Positions 6,012 to 12,514 are shown, numbered from the stretch's first letter. The stretch: 12,514 bases of DNA from CAYJMQ01 sp964392415 (GCA_964392415.1 CAYMPL010000057.1:1-12514), one strand, 5' to 3'. Notes: generated from the letters alone by a model not told the origin. Made by a program: numbers and translations.

Positions 6012-6098
6012 CGGAGAGGGGGGGATTCGAACCCCCGATACGGTTTCCCGTATACACGCTCTCCAGGCGTGCTCCTTAAACCACTCGGACACCTCTCC
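6012..6098 (-). tRNA. tRNA-Ser(GGA)
   Basis: On the minus strand an 87-base class II tRNA has acceptor GGAGAGG/CCTCTCC, discriminator G, and the D-arm TGTCCGAGTGGTTTAAGGA. The anticodon arm CACGC-CTGGAGA-GCGTG gives anticodon GGA. A long variable arm (TATACGGGAAACCGTAT) and the T-arm GGGGGTTCGAATCCCCC complete it. The next bases are AAA, so CCA is not encoded, unlike the other two tRNAs here. It lies between tadA and the SRP RNA and may be read from the same transcript. Confidence 0.95.
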
Positions 6099-6154
6099 AC
6101 CCCTTTTCACTTTTGGTTTCATACTTTGTTCTCGCTTCGCTCAAGCCCTCAACT

Positions 6155-6607
6155 CTATCTCAGTCTTTCAAAAAACCGCTGCATCAACTCCCTGCATTCG
6201 TTTTCCAAAATCCCGGAAGTTACTTCCACGCGATGATTAAGTCGTTCATCATCCAATATTTTGTATAATGAAGAGACTGCCCCTGCTTTTTTATCCGGGC
6301 ACCCATAAACAAGCCGCTCAACCCTCGCCTGTAAAATCGCTCCTGCGCACATCACGCAGGGTTCAACCGTCACATATAATGTTGAGCCATTGAGTCTCCA
6401 GCTTTTGAGCCGCTTTGCGGCGCTTCGAAGGACGATGATTTCTGCATGGCCAAGGGGATCATAATTGAGTTCCCTTAGATTTGATGCGGAGGCTATCACC
6501 TCCTCCCCCATGACGAGGACTGATCCCACGGGGACTTCCCCCAGACTATAAGCGGTATGCGCCTGCGCAAGAGCGAGTGTCAAAAAATATATATCATCTT
6601 TCATCAC
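6155..6607 (-). CDS. tadA: tRNA-specific adenosine deaminase
   Basis: A 150-residue zinc-dependent cytidine/adenosine deaminase family protein of normal TadA length. TadA converts A34 of tRNA-Arg(ACG) to inosine. The zinc ligand and proton-shuttle motif GHAE (H54, E56) and the PCVMCAGA motif (C84, C87) are intact, and the region around 'YGCPDKKAGAVSSLY' is TadA-like rather than general deaminase. A GTG at 6607 is followed directly by an ATG at 6604; either may be the start, and AGGA lies about 10 bases before the GTG. It begins 6 bases after the DUF971 gene stops, suggesting coupling. Its likely substrate tRNA is at 7390-7466. Confidence 0.95.
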   Translation of the reverse strand: MMKDDIYFLTLALAQAHTAYSLGEVPVGSVLVMGEEVIASASNLRELNYDPLGHAEIIVLRSAAKRLKSWRLNGSTLYVTVEPCVMCAGAILQARVERLVYGCPDKKAGAVSSLYKILDDERLNHRVEVTSGILENECRELMQRFFERLR

Positions 6608-6613
6608 TGTTGT

Positions 6614-6955
6614 TCATTCCTGTGGGAGTGGCCTACAGCAGGGGCAGATTTTTCGAAGCATTTCAAATGTGTAAATTCCAGTAGAATGACCATCGCGCCA
6701 TTCAATTTTAATGGCGTAGTGTCCGACAGGCTCAATGACGCTGGCAATCCATGACGCAGCTGTAGATTCCCCTATCACTTTTAAGGGATTTGGGTCATTT
6801 CTTTCGGTTCGGCATAAAGCGCAGGGACAAGCGCGTCTTAAATAAGGAAGCGGGTAAGCGCTTGCGTGTCCGTCTTTCCAGGCAATGACGAACTTTCCCT
6901 CTTTCTCGATCCATTTCATTTCCGAAGGAGACTGTTCATCATTTGGATTTGGCAT
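6614..6955 (-). CDS. DUF971 family protein (gamma-butyrobetaine hydroxylase-like N-terminal domain)
   Basis: A protein of about 113 residues made of one DUF971 domain, with the two family hallmarks in order: 'WKDGHASAYPLPYLRRACPC' and, later, 'PVGHYAIKIEWRDGHSTGIY', then 'TFEMLRKICPCC'. Cys pairs at both places could bind metal. Members are often linked to Fe-S assembly or carried as an N-terminal domain of dioxygenases; a role here is not established. The ATG at 6955 is preferred since the domain starts soon after it; a TTG at 6991 would add 12 residues, and neither has a clear ribosome-binding site. It reads directly into tadA with a 6-base gap and is divergent from the small gene at 7102. 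Confidence 0.85.
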   Translation of the reverse strand: MPNPNDEQSPSEMKWIEKEGKFVIAWKDGHASAYPLPYLRRACPCALCRTERNDPNPLKVIGESTAASWIASVIEPVGHYAIKIEWRDGHSTGIYTFEMLRKICPCCRPLPQE

Positions 6956-7086
6956 CCGATATCTAATGACACAGCCAGAGGGCAAAGTCAAAATTCGAAA
7001 AAATGTAATTTTCTGCTAGGCAGGTCTATTCGGTCGTGCTATGCTCCAGACTTAGTTTGTAGGAATAGTTAACTAAAACTTAAAAT

Positions 7087-7092
7087 AAGGAG
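7087..7092 (+). promoter_or_regulatory. Ribosome-binding site of the small repeat protein
   Basis: AAGGAG lies 9 bases before the ATG at 7102 and is among the best Shine-Dalgarno matches in the window, suggesting strong translation of a small protein. Upstream is a divergent intergenic region (6956-7086) with a perfect TAGTTAACTA palindrome at 7066-7075. I could not fix a convincing promoter there. Confidence 0.75.
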
Positions 7093-7101
7093 ATAAAAAA
7101 A

Positions 7102-7329
7102 ATGGGACAAAAAGTTCAGAAATGCGGTATCAAAAAGGAAAAGGGATGGCTTTACTATCTCGATGGAAAAGGAAATATTTCCAGAACAAAAATGGTCCGC
7201 CGCGGTCAAAAGGGAAAAAAATCTCAGCCACAGGTTCTTGTGAAATGCGGTGTGAAACGGGAAGATGGATTCCTCTATTTTATTGATAAACAGGGAGATG
7301 TGGCGAGAGCCAAAATGGCGCGCCGATAA
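7102..7329 (+). CDS. Small basic protein of two 28-residue repeats
   Basis: A 75-residue basic protein of unknown function made of two copies of one 28-residue unit: residues 7-34 (starting KCGIKKEKGWLYYLDG) and 48-75 (starting KCGVKREDGFLYFIDK). They are identical at 15 of 28 positions and joined by a Gly/Lys/Gln/Ser linker. Each unit has an aromatic 'LYY/LYF' strand, an acidic-Gly turn and a basic end with KM-x-RR, which suggests a small beta-rich fold binding nucleic acid or another anion. There is no signal peptide or membrane segment, and each repeat has one Cys. It has a strong ribosome-binding site and its own terminator, so it is a real, probably well expressed, single-gene unit. I do not recognise a named family. 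Confidence 0.85.
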   Translation: MGQKVQKCGIKKEKGWLYYLDGKGNISRTKMVRRGQKGKKSQPQVLVKCGVKREDGFLYFIDKQGDVARAKMARR

Positions 7330-7355
7330 TTTGAGGGTGATAAATTTTTTCATCT

Positions 7356-7388
7356 AAAAAAGCCTGAGATTCGTCTCAGGCTTTTTTT
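7356..7388. terminator. Bidirectional intrinsic terminator
   Basis: A 14-base stem (AAAAAAGCCTGAGA with TCTCAGGCTTTTTT) closes a TTCG tetraloop and is followed by a T-run on the plus strand and, because the stem begins with six As, also on the minus strand. It should end both the small-protein transcript (plus) and tRNA-Arg (minus), whose CCA end is only 1 base away. Confidence 0.95.
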
Positions 7389-7389
7389 C

Positions 7390-7466
<77 letters not shown>

Positions 7467-7478
7467 AATGTGGCATGC

Positions 7479-7507
7479 ATCATAGTGGTGAGTGAAGCAG
7501 TTTTCAA
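7479..7507 (-). promoter_or_regulatory. Sigma-70 promoter of tRNA-Arg
   Basis: Reading the minus strand, -35 TTGAAA (7502-7507) and -10 TATGAT (7479-7484) are separated by exactly 17 bases, each matching five of six consensus bases. The -10 ends 12 bases before the mature tRNA 5' end, as expected for a short tRNA leader. It lies upstream of, not inside, the methyltransferase gene if that gene starts at 7531. Confidence 0.8.
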
Positions 7508-7530
7508 ATGAAAAATGGAAGACAAGGGTT

Positions 7531-8190
7531 GTGACGAAAAAAGAAAAATGGAATAAAATCTATCATTGCCCGGGATATTTCTATGGGGCGGAACCGATTC
7601 ACCTTTTACAAGAAAAGTGGAAGCGGCTGCGATTCGGGAAGGTTCTCGATCTTGCCATGGGGGAGGGGAGAAATGCTGTTTTTTTGGCATCTAACGGGTT
7701 TGAAGTCAGTGGATTTGATATTTCAGATGTCGCGGTCGATAAAGCCAAAAAACTGGCGTATGAAAAAGGGGTTACCATCGAAACGAAGGTTACAGATCTT
7801 GATTTGTATCTCTTTCCGATGTTTGGTTTTGATACCATTATTCTTTCTTATTTTAAGCCGCTTTTCCGGTATTACTCTGAAATCTATCGCGCTTTGGTCC
7901 AAGGGGGGACACTTCTCGTTGAAGGGTATACCACCGATCAGCTGATGAAAGCCCCATTGGCTGAATATGACAACCACGATTATTTTTATCCCAATGAACT
8001 TCTAAAGCAGCTTCAGGGATTTCAAATTCTCTTTTATAATGAAGAGACGTTTGACAATCGTTCTATGGTTCAATGCATTGCTAAAAAGCCGACAGACCGG
8101 GACGCTGTAAAGTATGGTTTTGCAAAAGATGAGGGAGGGGGGACCGTTAAATTTAAATCGGCTGAAGATCTTTTTAAAAAGAAAAGTTGA
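7531..8190 (+). CDS. TehB-like class I SAM-dependent methyltransferase
   Basis: A protein of about 219 residues with a Rossmann-type methyltransferase core. SAM-binding motif I is VLDLAMGEGRN (about 38-48), followed by an acidic end of strand 2 in 'FEVSGFDIS' (D63). The N-terminus 'KWNKIYHCPGYFYGAEP' resembles TehB/methyltransferase-11/12 proteins that methylate small molecules such as tellurite or thiols; the substrate cannot be told from sequence. GTG at 7531 is chosen because family members begin at about this point and the tRNA-Arg promoter occupies the DNA just upstream. An in-frame GTG at 7492 would add 13 residues, and neither start has a good ribosome-binding site. It precedes the polysaccharide locus by 85 bases, and a functional link is not shown. 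Confidence 0.82.
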   Translation: MTKKEKWNKIYHCPGYFYGAEPIHLLQEKWKRLRFGKVLDLAMGEGRNAVFLASNGFEVSGFDISDVAVDKAKKLAYEKGVTIETKVTDLDLYLFPMFGFDTIILSYFKPLFRYYSEIYRALVQGGTLLVEGYTTDQLMKAPLAEYDNHDYFYPNELLKQLQGFQILFYNEETFDNRSMVQCIAKKPTDRDAVKYGFAKDEGGGTVKFKSAEDLFKKKS

Positions 8191-8265
8191 GCGCTATTTC
8201 ATCAGGGGCGGCCAGTACAATTTATGCTTGCTAATGAACGAAAAAGTAAGCTATGTTTTTAACAT

Positions 8266-8271
8266 AAGGAG
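8266..8271 (+). promoter_or_regulatory. Ribosome-binding site deciding the lipoprotein start
   Basis: AAGGAG at 8266-8271 lies 4 bases before the ATG at 8276, close but usable. It supports 8276 over the in-frame ATG at 8234, which has no Shine-Dalgarno match. Confidence 0.6.
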
Positions 8272-8275
8272 AAGG

Positions 8276-8791
8276 ATGTTCAATAACGGCATAAAAGGGG
8301 TGGGTGTTGTATTTTTTTACTTAGGATTTTCCTTTGTCTGGATCTCTTGTTCGACTGTTCCGGAGCCCTATCTTGCGTCTATTGATAAGACGGTGATTAC
8401 GGAGAAAGATTTTCTTTCGTCTTTATCCGCGGAGGAAAGAGAAAAATATAGCGCTTTTAAAAGAGAACATTTGAACCGAATGATCATGCGGAGACTTCTG
8501 GAACAGGAAGCTCAAAGGCGGCAGCAGACGTTTGAGCAGATGCTGAACGATGAGGTTTTTTCAAAAGCGACAGTGAGTCATGAGGAAATTCATGCATATT
8601 ATGAGAAACACCAGAAGGATTACCGAACCAAGAAACACCCGCAGTGGGAAAGAGAAGTAGGAATTCTATTGCAAAATCAAAAAAGTTCTTTGCTCCTGAG
8701 AGCCCTTGTCGATAGATTAAGAACGAATTCAAATGTTTATTATTATATGCCTGAATTGGCATCCAACAGAGAGAATGAAGGGGGGAAGTAG
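8276..8791 (+). CDS. Putative lipoprotein with SurA/EpsD-like N-terminal domain
   Basis: A 171-residue predicted lipoprotein. Residues 1-24 form a signal peptide with K7 and a hydrophobic core, ending at C25 in 'VWISC'; Trp at -3 is unusual for a lipobox but Ile-Ser-Cys fits. The mature part begins 'STVPEPYLASIDKTVITEKDF', the pattern of SurA_N/parvulin-type foldases, followed by a charged helical region ('LNRMIMRRLLEQEAQRR') and 'VSHEEIHAYYEKHQKDY', the linker that normally leads into a peptidyl-prolyl isomerase domain. That catalytic domain is missing, so it is probably a chaperone-like or scaffold form. EpsD-type proteins of this kind occur in exopolysaccharide loci, matching the next genes. 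A start at 8234 would add 14 residues, including an RRR run. Confidence 0.75.
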   Translation: MFNNGIKGVGVVFFYLGFSFVWISCSTVPEPYLASIDKTVITEKDFLSSLSAEEREKYSAFKREHLNRMIMRRLLEQEAQRRQQTFEQMLNDEVFSKATVSHEEIHAYYEKHQKDYRTKKHPQWEREVGILLQNQKSSLLLRALVDRLRTNSNVYYYMPELASNRENEGGK

Positions 8792-8833
8792 CTCAATAAT
8801 GTTGTAAGTTGGTGGTGATCCACTGGAGGATAC

Positions 8834-10657
8834 ATGTCAGCACAAAAAAGAATGTGGGTCGTTTGTGGGTTTTTTGTGGTGAGTCTGATCTATCTGTTTT
8901 GTCAAAAATCACAAGTTGTTGTGAAAGCCACTCTGCATCATTCAGAGTTGGCAGGGTTATCGTCAAAATTACTCAGTAATTCTGAAAAAAATCTTTTCTG
9001 GGATTATATCAAAGATCATCAATCCTCCGACCCGGTTATTTCCCAGAAAAATCTTTCCAAACTTCGTCAAAAAATAGGGATCAGACAGAATGCCCAGGGT
9101 ATTGTTTTTCAACTTTCCTCCCGAAATGAAAAAGAATCGAAGCGCCTTCTCGGCCGCCTTGCAGAACTGTGGAAAAATTATCTGGGCGCAAAAGAAGATT
9201 TAAAGAATTCAGAACATGCCCGTAAAATAGAAGTTCTCAGAAAATCCCTGGATCTCTCTATCGAAAAATTGACTGAATTTCAGAAAACAAATGGTGTTTT
9301 GGGATCATCCTCTTTTGAAGAGAGAGAAAAAAATCTGAGAACGGCATTGCTTGAATCTGAATCGAGGCTTAGACAGCTGGAAAGCGATTTTGAAATGCTT
9401 CAGATCCTTGACAGGAATAAAAACTTCTCTCTGCGGCATATGAATGTCGATTTGCCGGCAGCTCAAAAATATAAAGAGATCGAACGCTCCCGTCACTCGT
9501 ATGTAACCCGGTACAAATTAAAACACCCAAAAATGAAACAAATTGAAGCGGAAATGCAGCTTCTCAAGGAAAATCTTTTTAAGGAATTGCATCAGGAGAG
9601 GGGTATTTTGGCAAGTCAGGCGACGTCTCTTAAATTTTCTCTGGAAGATTTAAAGAGCGATTTTTTACGAAATTCCTCGATTCGCCAGAAATTGGGCCCA
9701 TTAGAACAGGACGTCAGTTTGAAGCGCGCCGGGTATGAGGAAGCCAGAAATCAGCATAAAAGATGGCTCGCGGGAGCGATGTCTCAGGATATGACCTCTA
9801 CCATCAGCATGGAAAAGGCTTTCAGGCAGACACTAACCAGTCTTGCGGCTGGATGGCTTCTTTTGCTCATAGCTCTCGGTATATCAAGCCTTTTAGACCG
9901 TCGCATTTATCACCCCAGACATATTTTAACTGTGCATAAGAGTCCCGGGCTTTTGGCTGTGACTCCCAAAATTAAAAGCGGTGGTTATAAAATTCCACTT
10001 TTTTTGCATTACCAGCCGTTATCTTCATACGGCAAAAGCATTTCAGTGGTTAAAAATTGCATTCTATCGATGAAAAATTGGAACCATAAGGTGATTCTCA
10101 TTTCGACTCTGGGGAAGGAGCTGAGTCCGGTAAGCCTTGTTACGAACCTCTCCATTGCATTGGCACAGGGGCAAAAAAAGGTTTTGATTATCGATTGTCA
10201 GTTCACGCACCCAAGACAGCACCACTTTTTCAAACTTCACAATATTGGAATTGCGGATATTTTGAGGGGGGAAGTCCGGAAAGAAAATATTATTTCACGC
10301 GTTGAGATTCCAAATCTTTATGTTCTTCCTGCCGGCGAAGGGCTGAATCTAAGACAGGTTTGCAGCGATGAGTTTACGGCCATGCTCAAAAGTTTTGTTT
10401 CCGAATACGATTTTATTTTTTTAGATGCCCCCTCTTTTGCAGCAGGGACAGATTCGATCCTTGTCGCGCAAAAGACTGACGGGGTGATTCTGACTGTTCC
10501 AAGCGGCCAGGTGACGCGCGAAACACTATCGTGGGCCAAAGGTGAACTTAAAACTGCGGGGGTGCCATTGCTCGGGATTATCCTTAAAGAAGTGCCGTCT
10601 TTCAAAGTCCAACGGTGGAATGAATTTATTGCGTCTAAAATTGAGCGGTCTGCATGA
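8834..10657 (+). CDS. Wzc/GumC-like chain-length protein with degenerate BY-kinase domain
   Basis: A 607-residue polysaccharide co-polymerase-like inner-membrane protein. Transmembrane segments are predicted at about 7-23 and 333-353, enclosing a periplasmic region rich in coiled-coil (about 120-300). The cytoplasmic part (about 360-607) has the bacterial tyrosine-kinase fold: strand 'KVILISTLGKELSP', then 'LVTNLSIALAQGQKKVLIIDCQ' as the Walker A' region with D454, and 'YDFIFLDAP' as Walker B with D531. The Walker A position (424-432) lacks the GxGKS/T sequence needed for ATP binding, and the C-terminus has no Tyr cluster. It is therefore probably a pseudokinase that still regulates chain length or export. 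GGAGG at 8825-8829 precedes the ATG. Its stop overlaps the next ATG (ATGA). Confidence 0.85.
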   Translation: MSAQKRMWVVCGFFVVSLIYLFCQKSQVVVKATLHHSELAGLSSKLLSNSEKNLFWDYIKDHQSSDPVISQKNLSKLRQKIGIRQNAQGIVFQLSSRNEKESKRLLGRLAELWKNYLGAKEDLKNSEHARKIEVLRKSLDLSIEKLTEFQKTNGVLGSSSFEEREKNLRTALLESESRLRQLESDFEMLQILDRNKNFSLRHMNVDLPAAQKYKEIERSRHSYVTRYKLKHPKMKQIEAEMQLLKENLFKELHQERGILASQATSLKFSLEDLKSDFLRNSSIRQKLGPLEQDVSLKRAGYEEARNQHKRWLAGAMSQDMTSTISMEKAFRQTLTSLAAGWLLLLIALGISSLLDRRIYHPRHILTVHKSPGLLAVTPKIKSGGYKIPLFLHYQPLSSYGKSISVVKNCILSMKNWNHKVILISTLGKELSPVSLVTNLSIALAQGQKKVLIIDCQFTHPRQHHFFKLHNIGIADILRGEVRKENIISRVEIPNLYVLPAGEGLNLRQVCSDEFTAMLKSFVSEYDFIFLDAPSFAAGTDSILVAQKTDGVILTVPSGQVTRETLSWAKGELKTAGVPLLGIILKEVPSFKVQRWNEFIASKIERSA

Positions 10658-11907
10658 GTAACTGGTATGTGAAAAGACAAAATGAACAGTATGGGCCTTT
10701 TGAGAAGGGGGGTCTTATCGCTCTTTATCACAAAGGAGAGTTTTCAAAAGAGTCGCTGGTATGGGTCTATTCAAACGGCGGATGGGATTGGGTAAAAGCC
10801 GAAGATGTCATCGAACTGAGCGACATTTTTGTATCCAACAAAGATATTCCCTTAGAAGGGATAGCGGTTCTTCCTGAAAAACTGGCGGAAAACACACCCC
10901 TTCCAGCAACGTCATTACTGGATAATAAAATTTGGGCGGTGGCAGGTGGAAAGGGGGGGGTTGGCAAAAGCATTGTCTCCGCGTCACTTGCCATAGGGCT
11001 AACCATTTTAGGGAAAAGGGTTATCCTGATCGATTTGGATTTGGGGGGGGCCAATCTCAGCACGATTTTTGGCGTTCCTGAACCTTCAAAAACGCTCTAT
11101 GATTTCTTAACTGGCAGTGCCGCCTCGCTTCAAAGTCTGATCGCAAAGACGAACATCGAGAGGCTTTTTTTGATTTCAGGAAGATCCGGCGCGCTCGGGG
11201 GGGCAAACATCCTCCATGTCTACAAGAAAAAACTTATTTCTCACTTGAAGGATCTCGATTGTGATTATGTGATCCTCGATATTGGGGCAGGTTCTTCCTA
11301 TAATCAGCTTGATTTTTTTATTGAGGCGGACCAGGGAATTGTCGTTACCATGCCTGAGCCCCATGCGATTCAGGACGGGTACCATTTTGTAAAAACGGCG
11401 CTGCTTAGAAAAATTTCTCATCAATTCAAAGATGAACCGGCTGTCAGCGCTTATTTTAAAAGCAAAAAACATATTCAGATGGAAAAGATCGATTCTTTGT
11501 ATCAGGAAATTCCGGACAAAGATCTTATCTATAAAATTCAGGGAATTGTTTCCCAGTTTACGCCAAGAATTATCTTAAACCAGCTGATGAACCGGGAAGA
11601 GATCAAAGACGGGCATTTTTTAATTAAAACCTTAAAATCAATGCTTCAGGTGAATGCCGATTATCTTGGCTATGTCTATTTTGACGTCCATGTCCGTCGG
11701 GCAACGCAAAATTTGAAGCCTTTTTTAATTGAATTTCCGAAATCCGAGGCAGCCACCTGCATTTTTAGCATCATCGTTCATAAACTCCTCAACCAAAGCG
11801 GTTTTCGGGCTAAGTTCGAGGAAATGGGACTGCGGAAAAAGGTCAAAGGGATTGAATATGAAACAACATACAGGGGTTATCGAAGCGGTATTGGGATTTA
11901 TAAATAA
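10654..11907 (+). CDS. GYF_2 domain-MinD/FlhG-like ATPase
   Basis: A 417-residue fusion. Residues 1-53 form a GYF_2-type domain ('WYVKRQNEQYGPF', then 'LVWVYSNGGWDWVKAEDV'), thought to bind peptides or proteins. From about residue 92 follows a ParA/MinD-superfamily ATPase with deviant Walker A KGGVGKS (100-106, signature K100), D127 in 'VILIDLDLGGANLS' and Walker B 'YVILDIGAG' (D209). The 'ADLGGANLHT'-like wording and long C-terminal extension resemble the FlhG-type proteins of deltaproteobacteria. It overlaps the Wzc-like gene by 4 bases (ATGA), so synthesis is probably coupled. The intact P-loop here contrasts with the decayed one in its partner. It may position or energise the polysaccharide machine; that is inference. 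The next gene begins inside its 3' end. Confidence 0.88.
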   Translation: MSNWYVKRQNEQYGPFEKGGLIALYHKGEFSKESLVWVYSNGGWDWVKAEDVIELSDIFVSNKDIPLEGIAVLPEKLAENTPLPATSLLDNKIWAVAGGKGGVGKSIVSASLAIGLTILGKRVILIDLDLGGANLSTIFGVPEPSKTLYDFLTGSAASLQSLIAKTNIERLFLISGRSGALGGANILHVYKKKLISHLKDLDCDYVILDIGAGSSYNQLDFFIEADQGIVVTMPEPHAIQDGYHFVKTALLRKISHQFKDEPAVSAYFKSKKHIQMEKIDSLYQEIPDKDLIYKIQGIVSQFTPRIILNQLMNREEIKDGHFLIKTLKSMLQVNADYLGYVYFDVHVRRATQNLKPFLIEFPKSEAATCIFSIIVHKLLNQSGFRAKFEEMGLRKKVKGIEYETTYRGYRSGIGIYK

Positions 11908-12514
11908 AGGGGAAGTATTGGCTTTGATTGCGGCGCCGTTGCTGATGGCGGGCTGCAGTTCGACACCCGCTAAAAAAGAAGCGCAAGCTCAAGCCCCCGT
12001 GAAGAACGAAGCGAATGAAACGAAAAATGAAAAAACGGCTTCCAGTCACCGTGAACCTTTTCGTGTGGGGCCTTATACGCGGCTTTTGATTTCTGTTTAC
12101 AATGAACCCGAACTGACGGAGGAGAGTACCGTTCTTCCGGAAGGGACGATTGATTATGCGTATATCGGAAAAGTGGATGTGAAAGGATTGACACTCCCTG
12201 AGGTTGAGAAAAAGCTGACACAGGCGCTGAAAGAGTACCTCGTCTATCCACGCGTCGATGTGAAGCTCAAAGAGCTTGGGATTATTTACGTCTTTGGCGA
12301 AGTAAAGAATCCGGGCATTCTCACATTGAGAGAACAACAGACGCCGCTTCAGGTCATTGCGGACGCGGGTGGATTTAGCAGCCGCGCGCAAAAGAAGTCG
12401 ATTGAAATTGTCCGGACACTAGAGGGTAAGAAGAAGAGTTTTTTACTTTCATTTACAGAAACGGATGGAGGGGGATTAGACCTTTTAAAAACATTTTATC
12501 TTCAAATTCAAAAA
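11858..12514 (+). CDS. Wza-type polysaccharide export lipoprotein (3' partial)
   Basis: At least 219 residues, open to the window end. ATG at 11858 opens a lipoprotein signal peptide with lipobox LMAGC and C33; AAAGGG at 11845-11850 lies 7 bases upstream. A TTG at 11918 would leave a signal too short to be credible. After a Lys/Glu/Ala/Gln-rich linker comes a Poly_export domain ('REPFRVGPYTRLLISVYNEP', 'VLPEGTIDYAYIGKVDVKGLTL'), then an SLBB-like repeat ('IIYVFGEVKNPGILTL', 'PLQVIADAGGFSSRA'). Such proteins form the outer-membrane channel for capsule or exopolysaccharide. It overlaps the preceding ATPase gene by 50 bases in another frame. Confidence 0.93.
   Translation, partial: MKQHTGVIEAVLGFINKGEVLALIAAPLLMAGCSSTPAKKEAQAQAPVKNEANETKNEKTASSHREPFRVGPYTRLLISVYNEPELTEESTVLPEGTIDYAYIGKVDVKGLTLPEVEKKLTQALKEYLVYPRVDVKLKELGIIYVFGEVKNPGILTLREQQTPLQVIADAGGFSSRAQKKSIEIVRTLEGKKKSFLLSFTETDGGGLDLLKTFYLQIQK

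Noticed and set aside
5821..6122. Two open frames on the minus strand over the SRP RNA and tRNA-Ser.
   Set aside because: They are translations of structural RNA genes and have no independent protein signal.
6866..7072. Plus-strand open frame opposite the DUF971 gene.
   Set aside because: It is antisense to a clear conserved domain and shows no recognisable protein features.
8216..8221. TACAAT as a -10 box for the polysaccharide locus.
   Set aside because: No -35 occurs at suitable spacing (the nearest TTGAGC is 23 bases away) and there is no extended -10.

Overview
The window looks like chromosomal DNA of a diderm (outer-membrane) bacterium of moderate-to-low GC. The Gram-negative evidence is two lipoprotein-type signal peptides, a Wza-type outer-membrane export protein and a Myxococcus-like MglA. 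These fit a deltaproteobacterial, Nitrospirota-like or related candidate-phylum lineage, but that placement is inference. Nothing points to a plasmid or phage, apart from a small non-coding insert beside tRNA-Asn.

Layout. (1) Positions 1-2221, plus strand: the C-terminal end of an NtrB-type histidine kinase, then three receiver-domain proteins. The middle one is a fusion of an Hsp20/alpha-crystallin chaperone domain to a receiver; none carries a DNA-binding output domain. (2) 2222-2484: a non-coding stretch dense in perfect hairpins, bounded by a 23-bp direct repeat of the 3' end of the adjacent tRNA-Asn. It has the geometry of a small integrated element but no integrase. (3) 2485-6955, minus strand: a housekeeping block read as DUF971 protein, tadA, tRNA-Ser(GGA), SRP RNA, dnaX, ybaB/ebfC, recR, mglA, followed by tRNA-Asn(GTT). 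The dnaX, ybaB, recR and mglA genes touch or overlap. (4) 7102-7329: a 75-residue protein built of two copies of a 28-residue repeat, followed by a strong bidirectional terminator shared with a convergent tRNA-Arg(ACG), whose own promoter is clear. (5) 7531-8190: a TehB-like SAM methyltransferase. (6) 8276 to the end, plus strand: an exopolysaccharide export locus, with a SurA/EpsD-like lipoprotein, a Wzc-like chain-length protein whose tyrosine-kinase P-loop has decayed, a GYF_2-MinD/FlhG-like ATPase, and a Wza-type export lipoprotein cut by the window end.

How the genes work together. The first cluster is a phosphorelay-like signalling unit that may place a small heat-shock chaperone under phosphorylation control. 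The central block handles replication and recombination (DnaX, EbfC, RecR), protein targeting (SRP RNA) and tRNA modification (TadA, whose usual substrate tRNA-Arg(ACG) is also here). MglA is a polarity GTPase attached to the end of this block. The last cluster should make and export a surface polysaccharide, with a MinD-like ATPase next to an apparently inactive kinase-like partner. The most unusual items are the Hsp20-receiver fusion, the structured element duplicating the tRNA-Asn tail, the P-loop-less BY-kinase beside a GYF_2-MinD protein, and the duplicated-repeat small protein.
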